From NCBI GenBank assembly GCA_003999685.1, contig CP021227.1:1-64000 (forward strand): a DNA stretch of 64,000 nucleotides, read 5' to 3'. Shown one piece after another: positions 42,689 to 56,938 of the stretch; the stretch's first letter is position 1; each line of letters begins with the position of its first letter. The notes under the pieces were generated by a model, which made no database searches, was not told the origin of the DNA, and saw only the letters and a list, made by a program, of their open reading frames with translations. This DNA is from Taiwanofungus camphoratus. Lineage: Eukaryota > Basidiomycota > Agaricomycetes > Polyporales > Taiwanofungaceae. The translations under genes were made by a program, and so were the position numbers.

Positions 42689-45072
42689 CCCTCGCCGCGT
42701 CTGCGTTTTCCACGCACGTCCACTTCCAGGTCCCCCATCTCATCCTCGGGGCTCCCACCCTCGCGTCCGGCGGCGGCGCAGAGGTCCTCAACCCCGGCGT
42801 CTTTGCCTCCCTCGCCTCTCCCTGGCTCCCACACTCGCCCAAGCAGCCAGACGACGATGGGTCCCACCACATCTCGTATCCCCCGCCGCACCCGATTCCT
42901 TTCCATCCCGCCCCCTCTCCCGCCTCCTCCTTCCCCTCCCACCCCGTCCCCATCTCCATGCCCTTCCCCGTCCCCTCCTCCTCCCTCGGCCTCCCCGTCT
43001 ACTCCGCATCCGGATTCGACCTCCTCTCCATCCTCGCTCAAGTCGCCTCCCGCCCACACCCAAAGATCGTCCTCGGCCCCGTCGACCTGACATGCTCCTT
43101 TGTCGTCGTCGACATCCGCCGCTACGACGCACCCATAGGTCCGTCTCCCCTCTCTCTCTCGTCTCTCCCTGTCTGAGCCTCTCTCCCTCCAGTGTACGCC
43201 TCTCCCTCCTTCTGTCAGCTCACCGGCTACCCAGAGCACGAGGTCCTCGGCCGCAACTGCCGCTTCCTCCAGTCCCCCGACGGCCGGGTCCTCCCCGGCG
43301 AGCACCGCCGCTACACCGCACCAGAGGCCGTCGCCTACCTCCGCCGCTGCCTCGCACAGGACAAGGAATGCCAGACCAGCATCATCAACTACCGCAAGGG
43401 CGGCGCCGCCTTCATCAACCTCGTCACAGTCGTCCCCGTCCCCGCCTCCCCCGACGCACCCGACGACATCGTCTACCACGTCGGCTTCCAGGTCGACCTC
43501 GCAGAGCAGCCCGCCGCCATCCTCCAGAAACTCCGCGACGGATCCTACATCGTCGACTACAGCCGCCGCCCCTCCGCCCTCTCCCCCGCCCTCTCCACCG
43601 CAGCCCCCCGCGACTGGCGCGCAGGCGCCACCACCGGCCTCTCCCCCGAGCTCGCCAACTTGCTCCAGGACCCCGCCTTCCTCAGCGCCGTCCCCCTCTC
43701 CCCGGCCGCCACCGCCACCGCGTCCGCCGCCGCACCAGCCGACAAGCCAGGCCCGGACCCCTTTGACGGCAACCGCCCCCTCCACCTCCTGCTGCTCGCC
43801 CACGCCCCCGACTTTGTCCACGTCGTCTCCCTCAAGGGCGCCTTCCTCTACGTCGCCCCCGCCGTCCGCCGCGTCCTCGGCTACGCCCCCGCTGACCTCG
43901 TCGGCCGCTCCCTCGCCGAGTTTTGCCACCAGGCCGACATCGTCCCCCTCATGCGCGAGCTCAAAGAGTCCTCTGCCGGCCCCGGCGCCCATAGCGACAC
44001 CGGCGGCGGCGGTAGCGGCAGCAGCGGAGGCCCGCGCGCGGTCGACCTGCTGTTCCGCATGCAGACGCGCGACGGCGCCTTTGTCTGGCTCGAGTGCCGC
44101 GGCCGCCTCCACGTCGAGCCCGGCAAGGGCCGCAAGGCCATCATCCTCAGCGGCCGCGTCCGCAGCATGCCCCGCCTCGACTGGGGCCCCGTCGACCGCG
44201 CCGGCGGGCTTGCCGCCCCCGTCCCCGCGCACGAGCGCCCGCGCAGCTCCGATGCGGACCTCGACAGCAGCGGTGCAGCAGCCGGCGGCGGCGGCGAGGA
44301 CGAACGCATCGAGCTCGAGCGCGAGTTCTGGGGCCTCCTCAGCGCGCGCGGCGCGTTCCTCTTCGTCGGCGCCGCCGTCCGCGACGTCCTCGGCTGGGGC
44401 GCGGGCGAGGTCATCGGCCGCGGCATCGGCGACTTTCTCGGCGGGCCCGCCCCCGCGGACGCCCGGCACGCCCTCGACGACGCCCTCGCGCGCGTGTGCG
44501 CCCCCGAGGGCGTCCCCGAGACCCACAGCGTGGCCTGCGAGATGCGCCGCAAGGACGGCGCGCCCATCGTCGTCCGCGTCGTGCTCTACCGCCCGCAGAG
44601 CGGCGGCGACGCGCCCGCCGCGCCTCCGTGCCCGCTCGTCTGCCAGGTCAAGCGCGCCGACGCGGCCCCCGCGCCCGCCCCCGTGCCCGCCCCGCACGCG
44701 AGCCGCATCGTGCACCCGCTCCCGGACAGCGTCTTCCACGAGCTCCAGATCGCGCGCGGGAGCAGCTGGCAGTACGAGCTCCAGCAGCTCAAGTTCGCCA
44801 ACCACCGCCTCCAGGAGGAGGTCGCTGCGCTGGAGGACACCGTCCGCGCGGCAGCGCGCCCGCCCCCGCCGCCGGACCCCCTCCGCACCGCCGTGTCCCT
44901 CCCGCTCGAACTGCACGAGCTGCAGTACCCCGCTGGCCTCCACCCGCACGGCATCCACCATCACTGGAGCCCGCATCTTGTACACTACCAGCACGACGTC
45001 TTACCCCTGGCCCCAAATCATCTCCCCATGAAGCGGTCGTGGAACGCGTCCGCCGACGGCGGTCCCACCTGA
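42616..45072 (+). CDS. White collar 1-like blue-light photoreceptor (LOV/PAS), no zinc finger
   Basis: Two exons (42616-43138, 43193-45072) encode 800 residues. An acidic Asp/Gly run lies near residues 10-24. The LOV domain is split by the intron (VVDIRRYDAP | VYASPSFCQLTGY) and contains GRNCRFLQ with the flavin-linking Cys near residue 197. Two further PAS domains follow (FLYVAPAVRRVLGY and FLFVGAAVRDVLGW segments), then a short coiled coil (LQQLKFANHRLQEEVAALE). No GATA zinc finger is present, as known for basidiomycete WC-1 proteins, which rely on WC-2 for DNA contact. GC content is very high, so long spurious ORFs cover both strands here. Confidence 0.9.
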
Positions 45073-45324
45073 ATCCTCTGTTTTCCGTTCGTAGTGTGGC
45101 AATGGACACAACTTGCATCGTTTACTCTAGAGCTGTCCCGGAAGCATTTTGTTCATAGTACTTGGTCGTCGCATCCAATCAATCGCGCATACACGATGTA
45201 CATGCAGAGACCAGCCATTAGTGTTACAAACCCGACGTGCGATGGTAAATACAGTTGTGTGCGTCAATAGTGCCATGCAATGATATCATAACGTATGTCT
45301 GTCCGTTCTCCGCCCACGGCGCGT

Positions 45325-47097
45325 TCATGGCAACGGCTCACGGTTGCTCGACAGCCGGTTCAGATGGATATAGACGTCGGTACCGAACCCGTCCATCGAG
45401 ATCAGCCGCAGATCGCCACCGAAATACCGCGCATACTACACCAACCATCAATCACGCTGCCATTCCCTTTGAGGCGTCGCACTCACCAGTCGTGACAGGG
45501 GCAGGCCATACCCAAAGCCCGCCATAGGCGCCTTGAAGTCGCTCGCCTGGAAGTCCTGATCGATGTTCTGCCCTTCCATGGTCGTGTACATGTACGTCCA
45601 GATCAACGGGATCGCGCTCCGGGGGATCCCACCGCCCTCGTCGGAGATCTTGATGGTGATGTCCTCCTTGCCCTCGACGACAATCACCTTGATCGGCGGA
45701 AAGTGGTCCTCGTTCTCCGGGCCGTAGCGCTCCACGACCGCACGGAGCGAGTTCTTGAGAAGCTCGAAGCATATGTGCGAAAGGTGCCCAGGGACGTAGG
45801 CAAAGTGCAGGTGCGTGGGACAGATCAGCTGCACAGGTGGGCCCTTGAACATCGCATAGTGCTCTTCGCAGACGAAGCTAAAGGGGCGTAAACCATGAAG
45901 ACGGACGGGTGCCCACAAACCAAGCTCAGAGAACCTACCGGGCATTTTCTATCGCTTCTTGGACAATGTCATGTACATTCTGTGCAGTCGTGATGAGCAC
46001 CTGCCGAGGAAAATCCACATGAGACTTACTGCTGATGTGCAGATGATCCCCACGTAATCCGGGTGTGGCTGTAAGGTATTCAAAGCGATATCTGCAGAGA
46101 ACTGAGAATACGCTTCAAGCATGCCGATGAGAGGACCCACGCTGTCCAATCAGGAACCGAATCCCTATACGCGACAAGTAGAAGCGATCCAGCCAGTGCT
46201 GAACGTCGAGATTGATGTTCCGAGCATTCCGACTTCGTTTCCACTCAAGCACACCTTGGGCGACAGTTGTCACCGTCGGATCATGTCGTTTCTTAATAGC
46301 TTCCAGAGTTTTTGTGATGCGGCGGTTGTAGTCTTGTACCTCGGGAGGCCAATCCACGTCAGAGGTATTGGCATAGTATCTGAAGACTCTTCGTAGCGAG
46401 TAATACAACATGTCGACCCAGGACGTACCTTCTCTCCATAGGAATGCGCTTCTTCTGACGGTTGTTGCCCTCGTCATCCCCCTTCCGCAGACTCGGCGCG
46501 GCATAGAGCGCGCTGCCGACCGGGCTGCCATAATCATCACTGAAATAGGGCAAGGAGGGATTGGTCGTCGACTCGGGCAGTGAGACCGGGTCCGATGGAG
46601 CCATGAGGGCCTCACGCGTATGTGCGGGCAGTTTTGGTGGAGGAAATGAAATAAGTTCCTGCAGCGAATGAAGTGAGCGGCCCAGACGCGCCGCGGCAGG
46701 CCCACTAAACACACCTCGAACGACTGCGCGTACCAATCCTTGACTTTGTTGATGGAGGGCATCGCGCTGAGGTTGTGAGGCAACTGGTCAAGCTCCTTCA
46801 CTCGATGGGCCAGGCGGACAGGCAGCTCCTCTAGCCAAGTGTTTCGGCAGGGATGAGTGCAGAGGGAGTACAAAGGCAGTGCCAGACGCACCAAGCAAGA
46901 ACTGACTAGCTCTCAGCAGCGTTCCCTGACTCGGATTCTGCCCGAACAACACCATCTGTTGCAGAGAGACTGGCGATGGGTAGATTCGTTCAACAAAGGT
47001 AGGCAAACGTAGTCAGCTCGAGCGACTGACCTCCGGTCTGGGGAAAGGAGGCAAAATGGTGGATCTTGTCCCATAGCCCGGAGGAGATGCGGAACAT
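45325..47097 (-). CDS. Mitochondrial pyruvate dehydrogenase kinase family protein
   Basis: Nine exons on the minus strand (47097-47031, 46969-46892, 46830-46715, 46658-46429, 46379-46141, 46091-46030, 46000-45939, 45877-45487, 45435-45325) give 451 residues. The N-terminal helical domain reads [41 protein letters not shown] and [17 protein letters not shown]. The GHKL ATPase part shows the N-box ([12 protein letters not shown]), DEGGGIP and [20 protein letters not shown]. Members phosphorylate and switch off the E1 subunit of pyruvate or branched-chain dehydrogenase. An insert of about 50 residues ([18 protein letters not shown]...) between the first helices is longer than in animal enzymes. 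PDK versus BCKDK cannot be settled by eye. Confidence 0.88.
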
Positions 47098-47442
47098 GGC
47101 TGTAGGAGGGAGAAGGACAGCAGTGGCATAAGTCCGTAAGTCCGTAACAAGATGGACGTTAGACGAGGACACGAGTCACATGCATCAACCAAAATCCGAA
47201 ACAATCGAGAGCTGCTCGAGATGCTCGTCCTCTTACCCCAGCGCCTTACCTTATATGGTCACCCCCAGATTCACGTGTTTCCAATGCCATCCCTTCTCCA
47301 TGCGGGGTACAGACCACAGCGGCCACTCTATTACCGTTCCTACATCGTCTATAGCTACATGGTCACACTAAACGGTCGTCGCAATACAGTGCGACGGTCC
47401 TATCGTTCGCTTTTGTCGGGCACGTCTCCGCATTACTACCGC
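47098..47442. other. Intergenic region
   Basis: Between the kinase start and the 3' end of the 6PGDH pseudogene. No feature supported. Confidence 0.35.
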
Positions 47443-49090
47443 TCACGCAGGCTTCCACTCAAGGTGATGTAGCATCAGGAGACCAAGGTTGAGATCCCGA
47501 CCTTTCCTGACCTCGCCTGGTCCCTCCGATTTCAGGTCATACGAATGAGCACCAAAGTAGTCCATCTCGGCCTCCATGAACTGACTCGGCAAACACAGGA
47601 CTTGTGATATTTGAGGCTAGCACTAAGCGACGGGCTGCCACAGACGACGTACAATGGGTGTTTTTAAGCAGCTTTCCACAATGCTCCGTGCAGGAGCACT
47701 CACATGTGAGCGTTCCCACTCTAGCGCATGGGCGACCACCTTCCGCAGCATCGGAAATGTGCGGCGGATTTCATGCCCCACAGGCTTCAAATCCCCCGCT
47801 CTTTTTCCAAGAGCGGCTGAAAGAGGTCGGCGATGTACTCCGATCTCCCCTCGCGCCAGATATGGACGCAAGTGGCAAGGTCCACGCCCCATCCCTCATC
47901 CTCACTTGCACGAGCTATCAAATTAAGACCCTGCGCGAACGATGCAAGGCATGCACAGTAAACAGCGAGACGCAGGTCTTCAATGAATGCAAAGCGGAAA
48001 GCGTCATCAACTTGCTGCTTTCGCGCGGCGCCGAGCAACTCGCCAAGATTCTCAACTACGAGGACACGCTGGGCGGAAGAATTGTGCATTGGCTATGGTC
48101 GCATGACGTTTCGCGGCATCCATAACGGACCAGATCCCCGTCCCTGAACTTACGTGTGTAGATAAATTGCTGCAAAACAAGCGTCTGCATGCATCTTACC
48201 TTCCGTATCATCGACGTCCTGTACTACTTTGTCTTGTATCTCATTCAGAACATGTCCAGCCTCGCCGTTCGATCGATGGCGGCCACAGATGTCGGCACTG
48301 ATATTAATGAGAAAGTTCCGTCTCTAGGAACACCTTTCAGCAAGTGCTGCAAGGCAGGGTTTGAAGGCGAGATGATACGCACCAACTCGCCCTCCGATCC
48401 CCACTTGTCGAAAATTTCAGCAATATTGTCCAGGGCACTTGCACAACATCTCCCATGCTTCATTGACAACCTTATTCGATGCCATTGTGAACCATCTTGA
48501 CGTAGCGTCCACAGCCAGCAGGACCGAGATTCGCGCCACACGGGAGACCGTCTTGATATCCTTTGGCGCAAACGTTTCTAGCAGTGGAAGAATCTTATTC
48601 AACGCCGCGCAGACCGCCAGAAACCCCCATTGCGATGTATGAGATACCATGTGGCTGGAGCTCATTTTGGCGACGCTCCGCGTTCTAATACCACTCGTTT
48701 CCGCCATCGAGAATGATGTCGCCATGGGTCAACCATTCCCGGATCCGTTCGATGACCATGTCTGCAGGACTTCCGTGGGAGATGCTGAGGACTAGTAGCT
48801 TGGGAGAATTGGCGCCGCCAAGGCTATCCATGAGCGGTTTGTACTCTCTAAAAGTGGAGATACGATTGCGAAGGCTGCGATCTAAGCCGTTTTGGAAGAC
48901 AGTTGAGAGGTTGTCGATGTTCTCGCCCTTGATATCAAATACTGAGACCTGGAGACCATTCTCAGCAAAAGGCATAGCCATATTGGAGCCCATGGACCCG
49001 GCGCCAATCACACCAATCTTAACGAAGGAGATAATTTATAAGTCGCTGAAATGTGTATGAACCAGGAAGGCGCACCTTTGTGAAAGACAT
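47443..49090 (-). pseudogene. 6-phosphogluconate dehydrogenase pseudogene, full length
   Basis: Homology runs from an intact-looking start (MSFTK, exon 49090-49076; then IGVIGAGSMGSNMA from 49017) to a canonical end (HHLEWKPA, stop at 47443-47445). Segments of the enzyme appear in order: the NADP fold, GDIILDGGNEWY, YIAMGVSGG, LGPAGCGRYVKMVHNGIE, ALDNIAEIFDKW, a TG..WSVMDAAKRHATIANA block, WGVDLATCVHIWREG and FMEAEMDYFGAHSYDLKSEG. They are spread over different frames. An in-frame TAG directly follows NEWY where the family has Glu. The GVSGG region is shortened, TAA follows NGIE, and several frame changes occur after that, at least five lesions in all. Introns cannot explain the TAG. It is probably a dead second copy; a working gene should exist elsewhere, because the enzyme is a core pentose-phosphate step. 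Confidence 0.75.
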
Positions 49091-49478
49091 ATCTGGCTCT
49101 CAAGCTTGGAGGATGAAAACGAAAGAAGGGATACACACGAGAGCACCACTCCGGGGAGAACACCGCTTATATAACATTATAAGCGTGAACTCGAAATAAC
49201 AGAGAAGAGACAGAGAGCAGGGGATGAGTACTGAGTGTCGTCACGCGTCGACGTCATGCAGCTCACTCACGTGCCCCTCTACTACGCGCAACATTATGTT
49301 CTATATACTCCTGTTCAGTTAGAAGCAGCGTACAGGTAAATAAGGTAGCCAATGTACACATTATAGATCGACTCGTGTGTCGTCAGGTTATAGAGATCCC
49401 GCGCATACCAGATGAACATAAGTAACATATCAGAATCACCATGGACCCTTCTCTTCTCAGATCCCGCCCATTCCATCA
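49091..49478. other. Intergenic region
   Basis: Upstream of the pseudogene and downstream of the MAP kinase. Nothing supported. Confidence 0.35.
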
Positions 49479-51214
<1,736 letters not shown>

Positions 51215-51792
51215 GGCTTACAACACCAACGACAATAGAATGAGTTTCGGTATGAATCCAACGTCTTAGAGGCTAGAGGAGATCCGAGATTCTTGCTAGC
51301 AGAATGGACGATTGCGGTCAAGGATGTACTAATACTAAAGCTCTAAATAATTGTTGTCAGAAGCGCGCGAGAAGTAGCGCTAACGCTTGACGACGATATA
51401 CGAGTATCACGTGAGGAAAAATATTCATTCCGATTACTGTCTACTCAGGTAATTCTGCCCTCCACTCAAGGCTGTGATACGGAACCTATACAGAACTTAG
51501 ATCCATGCAGAGAGCGATCAATATTACTTTATTTAATGGGTACATAAAGTGTTCAAAACATGTCAATAACCACCTTGTCAAAAACTAAGTAGGATTACGT
51601 TCGGCGGAAATGGTAAAAACTAAATGGGCGGCAACATCTGCACGTGCCTTCGCAGGCTGAGCTCTACCCAAGTTTGGATGTTCACCGCCGTCTACCACTC
51701 GTCTGCATCGTTATAAGCATCTCCCGTCGTTTCGAGCCTTCTTTCTCGCCCATACTACCCATCTCAAACTCATAGCTAATCACTCCCTTCGC
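51215..51792. other. Divergent intergenic region
   Basis: 578 bp between the MAP kinase and the CCCH gene, presumably holding both promoters. No clear box seen. Confidence 0.35.
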
Positions 51793-54245
51793 ATGCCCGC
51801 CTCAGACAGCAAAAAGGAAACCGAAGCCTCCTATGACTCTGGGAGAGAAGTCGACCGGGAAAAGGACAGGGAGAAAGATAAAAGTTCGAAGTCGAAGGGA
51901 TCATCAAAGAGTATGTTAAATTACTTGATCCCGCCAGTTTTTGACCTTACAGATGACCGCCCTGCGTTATGATCAGCGAAGGACCTCTCTCACGTACCCT
52001 GCAAATTTTTCAAGGTTGGCTCCTGCACTGCGGGCTCCTCCTGCCCTTTCTCCCATGCAGTACTGGAACCAGGACAGCAGAAAGAAGTGTGTGCCTGGTT
52101 TGTGAAAGGAAATTGCAAGTTCGGACATAAGTGTGCTCTGGCGCATATACTCCCCGGTCAAAGTATGTCTATGGACAGGAAGAACAAAAAGGCCGCACAA
52201 CTTGCTGCCAATGCCTCTAATACCGGTAACGGGAGTAGTAGAGATGGCTCTAAGGCCAGCGGAAGGTCTCAGAAGGCCCATGTCCATGGCAGCGGAGGTA
52301 GTAGTGGCGCTAGCTCGCAGACTCGCAATGCCCTACTTTCAGGATCCACTGCTCCTACTCGTGTGAATGCATCTCGTCCACCAATTTCTCTACCGCTTAA
52401 ATCCACACTCTCGCCTTCCACACCCGCTCCACCAGTTAAGGACACCGACTTTGCGTCCTTCGGTTTACCTGATGAGAGTAACAAGCTTCCCAGCGCTCCC
52501 GCGCAGGGCAAGTCCGCTACAGCTCAGGCTTCTGCTGGCGTATCTATGGGTGTTCTTGACAATGCTCAGGCAGACAAAACTCAGACAAATGAATTACCAC
52601 GCAGCCATGGCACAACATCACCGCTACCTACCAGTTCCCCTTCCGCCCCTCGCCGGATTGGAAACTCCCAACACGGATCGCCCGGGAGTTTCGGGCCCAT
52701 TGGTTCCCCTCCGCGTTCCTCACCGTCTGCTGGCAAACCAGCCCGCATCAATGGTTTCTCACCTGGGACATCTCCACAGGGTCCTGGCCTCTCTACTTCC
52801 CCCTTTTCTGCGCCCGGCTCCCGATCGTTATTCTTAGCACCTGATAGCGAGGAATCGATAAACGGTTTTAAAGCACGATCTGGTCTATCTACTTCCCTAG
52901 GCGCCATGATGACCTGGACGTCCGAACGTAATGTTGCACAATCCCGGCAGAATGATGGCATCAATGCGCAGGGGATAGCAGGTCAGATTGTCGTGGAAGA
53001 TGAAGATTTCGAGGAATTCCTGCCTAGTTCATTAACAGATCTGCTCACCCCGGAGGAACGCTCAAGAAGGTTTTCCCGTACAAATGGCGTTCGGCCTAGC
53101 ATTGGGGGTTTTGAACGGGATGCTGGCATCGGACAACGTCCCATCACAGAAACCAGTCATCATAAATACTCGCGTTCAGTGCCTGCACCGTCTCTACTAA
53201 AGGACCTGAGGTCAATTTGGTCCGACAGCGGGAGTACAGGCGCGCCAGAAACAGGTGGTAACTCAGGCACTGCTGGAGTCGGCGGCGTTGGTGGTGGGTT
53301 GGGAAATGGCACCCCGAGCTCGTTCCAATCTAATTCAGGTACAGCTGGCATGTCCTCGGGAGAAGACATATTGGCCCCTTCAAATGCGTCTGCCGCTTTC
53401 TTGCCTGGGCTTCACCAGCATTTTTTGAACGCGAAAGCTCAACGGTCCAACGTATTATCGGGAGCGTCACCGCGTTATCCCTCCAATGTGTCTGTCTCTC
53501 AGAACCTCTATCCGAATGGCTATGGAATAGGTCTAAATGGTGGTACTCTTTCCCCACCGCGTACTAGCACAACCGGGAGTCGTCCGTCTTTCGAGACTCA
53601 ACCTTCTGATTCTTTTTTTTCTCCAACCCGTCATTCTTCCAGCAGGCCCATTCCCAGCGGCACTGATGGTCTTGCTCCTGACACAGACGAGCGACGGAGT
53701 GCATTTTCGCCGTCTACTCGAGCTTTACAAGCTCATGCTCCTGGACAAAGCTTGCCTCAAGGTCTTGCCGCTGGTTACTCGAGGATTCATGCTCTGCCTC
53801 CGCCACCTGTGATTCCCTCTCCTTCAACCTCCGGCGCGTTCAGTGTTGGCCAGATAGGCGGATTCTCTCCGGGTACTAAAGTATTCTCACACTCTCACAG
53901 CACTTCGGGCGACTGGCATAGTATGTCTCCGAATGCAGGGAATTTGTTGGACCAGCTTTCGATGCAGCAGAATGCAGCACCTCAAAGTATGGCCTCCATG
54001 GGTGGGCTGGAGGCTATGTTCTCACGCCTCTCGTACTCCGCTGCTACTACACGTGAGTCATCCATTCCGAACATGGTGTGTGCTTTCTCATATTTACATA
54101 TTGCGATGTAGGTGGCGTCGGGTCGACTGGAGTTGGTGCCCGTAATCCTGGAGGAAGAAATTTCAATGGCCAAGGCTTGTCAAGCCCCCTGAGCGGCCCA
54201 GTACTAACTGGTGATGACGACGATCTATTCAGCATGGATGGCTAA
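51793..54245 (+). CDS. CCCH zinc-finger protein, low-complexity
   Basis: Three exons (51793-51910, 51977-54052, 54112-54245) encode 775 residues. After a charged Ser/Lys/Asp start, two CCCH fingers follow close together: VPCKFFKVGSCTAGSSCPFSH and VCAWFVKGNCKFGHKCALAH. The remainder is Ser/Pro/Gly rich and ends with an acidic DDDDLFSMDG. Paired fingers of this kind bind RNA, and the layout recalls fission yeast Cps3 and budding yeast Lee1. I infer an RNA-binding post-transcriptional role. The first intron falls just before the first finger. Confidence 0.85.
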
Positions 54246-54659
54246 AATGCTGCTTTGTATAGTCTCGAGGTAAAGTGTGTGAAAATAGTCCTGACTGTGG
54301 TTGTAATGTTCAACGTAGGCATGCAAAATGGTCAGAGGGTATCTGGATCGGTTGTCAGGACATCCGTAGAAATGCTATCCCGCGTTGCGTGTGACGTGTC
54401 GTGCTTTGTATTGTGGTGATGTGCTATTCAATGTATGGACATCTACTGTCTCTATGCTGTCGGACAACATAATCTACGCAAAGTAATATAGAAGAGCGTG
54501 CTCGGGTTGGGTGAGACTGAGTATGAGCGCGTATAATTTATGTAAAAGATGTTTTCAAAAAATATCAGACTTATCTAAGCGAATCGTCGATCACATCGAG
54601 ACGCACACATTTGCTCTTCGAGACTCTTGACTGAAAGCAGACAGCACCGTGGACTTGAA
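54246..54659. other. Intergenic region
   Basis: Terminator of the CCCH gene and promoter of the Noc4-like gene. No further feature seen. Confidence 0.35.
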
Positions 54660-56876
54660 ATGGCTGGTGCTCGTTCTTCCCTTCCTACCTCGACCAGAAA
54701 GCGCAAATCAAGTAGCTTGGATGTCACTGTGTCTGCGATACAACACCTCGAGCACGAACTCAGCTCCGCTATCTCTACCAACTCGTCCCTTAATCAGTTA
54801 GCGGATCTGTTAGACATCGTTCTCCATACTGAAGATGCCGTGCACGCATGCAAGGCTATATATGCATTATATAGGGTCTTTATAACCATCATTGCAAATG
54901 ATCTGCTAGATAGGGAAGGTGATGGCAATGTCAAGCTTGTACGTGCCTGGCTGGTGGATAAGTTGCAAGCATACGTCGAGCTTTTGGCTGGATTTCTCAA
55001 AGACGAGGCGGCCACGCTCAGAGTTCGTGGTTGTTTTTTTTTTGACTTTCAGCATGCTCATTTCACTCTTTTCAAGACCTCCGCTCTTCAGATCTTATTG
55101 TCTCTTCAACGACATCTGTCCGCATCTTTAACTCGCAAGCACTCTCAGAAAATTTCCCAACCTCAATTTCACGCGTCTCATTTCCGCAAAATAGTGGCTG
55201 CTCTCCTCACATGCCCTCCTTCCCCTCGAGGATTGTCTTCCTCCAAAAAGCAACGGATCGAAGGGCATTCCTCCGATGAACGAAAGGTCGATCCGGACGT
55301 TCGAAACTCATTCCTGGAACATTGGTTAAACATATATGATGACATACGGTGGTTTTTCTTACGTGAGGCAGCGTACGTCCTCAATCACAGTTTTTCCTGA
55401 AACGTAATCGAACGATGATGTTTTCTCCCGTCGCAGGTCGTTGCTGACATATCAGTCAACACATCCTGATAGGCATATCTGTGACAATCTATTATACATT
55501 CTCGAGGGCTTGACCTCTTTTCCCACTGTGTCATCAGAGATTTGCAGATGGTGGGTGGAGGGTCTAGAACGACAACCCTCAACAACCACGTTACCGGAAG
55601 ACGAACATATTACAGTAGATGATGAACTCCAGTCTCAGTCTCGAGACGATTGGCGCCAGTTCTTCGACGAACAATGCACTTGCGAGGATACTGCAAAAAT
55701 CAGGGCCTTGCATGGCCGGGTACATACGTTGACTCTTCACCAGTCACTGCATTCCATAGCTTCACACAAGACTGTCTTCACGCGCGCTTGGCTTCTCCTG
55801 CTTCCTCTGCTGTCCTCGGCTTCCGCGAATTCCGGGAAGTCGTACTCACTTCGGGTGCTAAACATATTGCACAGAGGGGTCATTCCTCATCTGACTAGGC
55901 CGATTCTAGTAATGGATTGGGTGAGCTCATGTGTAGACTACGGTATGCTCACACTCCTTGGAATGACCCATTAAGCATATGATATCTAATATTTCTACTA
56001 CCAGGCGGTATTGTGGGACTTCTTGCGCTGAATGCTCTATTTGTTCTCGTTAAGGACTATAATCTGTGTGTCAATATCTCAATTGCGCCAGTCTACAGGT
56101 CGTCTTATCATATCGAATAGTGATTATCCATCCTTTTACACACGCCTATATGCCTTCCTGGACCGAGATGTTCTTCATCTCAAACACCGAGCACGCTTCT
56201 TCAGGCTCACAGAACTATTTCTGAGCTCCACGTAGGCTTGATTTAGCTTGATTTCTTATCCCTTCGTCATTGAATCGATGATTGCGGTCCCTATCAGGCA
56301 CTTACCTGTTGCCCTTGTGGCATCGTTCATCAAACGCCTTTCTCGACTCTCTCTCAGTGCACCGCCCTCGGCTATTGTGATGATTATACCGTTCACTTAT
56401 AACATCTTACGAAGGCATCCTTCCCTGATGTGTATGATACATCGCACAGAAAACCTCAGCGAAGTCAACAACGGTGTGTATGATGATTTTGTTGTACAAG
56501 AGCCTGCTAAGATCGTATTAGATCCATTTGACATGTCCGAGTCAAATCCGATCCTGACCCATGCGCTTGCTTCTTCCTTGTGGGAGTTGTATACGCATAA
56601 ACGCCACTACCATGCAGTTGTATCTACGTTAGTATGCATCTTTGAGGAGGCCTTTACGAGACCATCCTATGCAATGGAGGACTTCCTTGATCATACTTAC
56701 GGCACGGTATGTCTTAAGAATATCTTGCAAGCAGCTACATTCTGACTCGAGACGATATAAAGCTGTACGACAATGAAGCAAGGGGACGACGGATCAACAA
56801 ACAGCCGGCTGTCTCCACAAGGGCTACAGAGATAGCAGAAAGCATGGTCGTTGACTTGTGGGAAGTCGCTAGTTGA
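54660..56876 (+). CDS. NOC4: Nucleolar complex protein 4 (Noc4/Utp19) homologue
   Basis: Seven exons (54660-55022, 55077-55372, 55437-55942, 56005-56065, 56121-56231, 56298-56706, 56763-56876) encode 619 residues. The C-terminal half is the CBF/Noc domain: GIVGLLALNALF, YPSFYTRLYAFLDRDVLHLKHRARFF, FLSSTHLPVALVASFIKRLSRL, DPFDMSESNP, SSLWELYTHKRHYH and FTRPSYAMEDFLDHTYGT. Noc4 works with Nop14 in making the 40S subunit in the nucleolus. The N-terminal part is helical and diverged. The acceptor at 56120 and the last exon at 56763 were chosen to keep the family sequence in frame. Confidence 0.9.
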
Positions 56877-56938
56877 TGCCTTTCATCTTGCAGTATAGCT
56901 AATAATCCTGATACAACGCGCTGGGTACTACGGTAGAA

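Noticed and set aside
42568-44994. 808-codon antisense ORF
   Set aside because: Shadow of the very GC-rich WC-1-like gene; composition is Gly/Ala/Val/Glu as expected from reversed G/C-ending codons.
43763-45031. 422-codon Ser/Ala-rich ORF on the plus strand
   Set aside because: Another frame of the same GC-rich gene; no domain.
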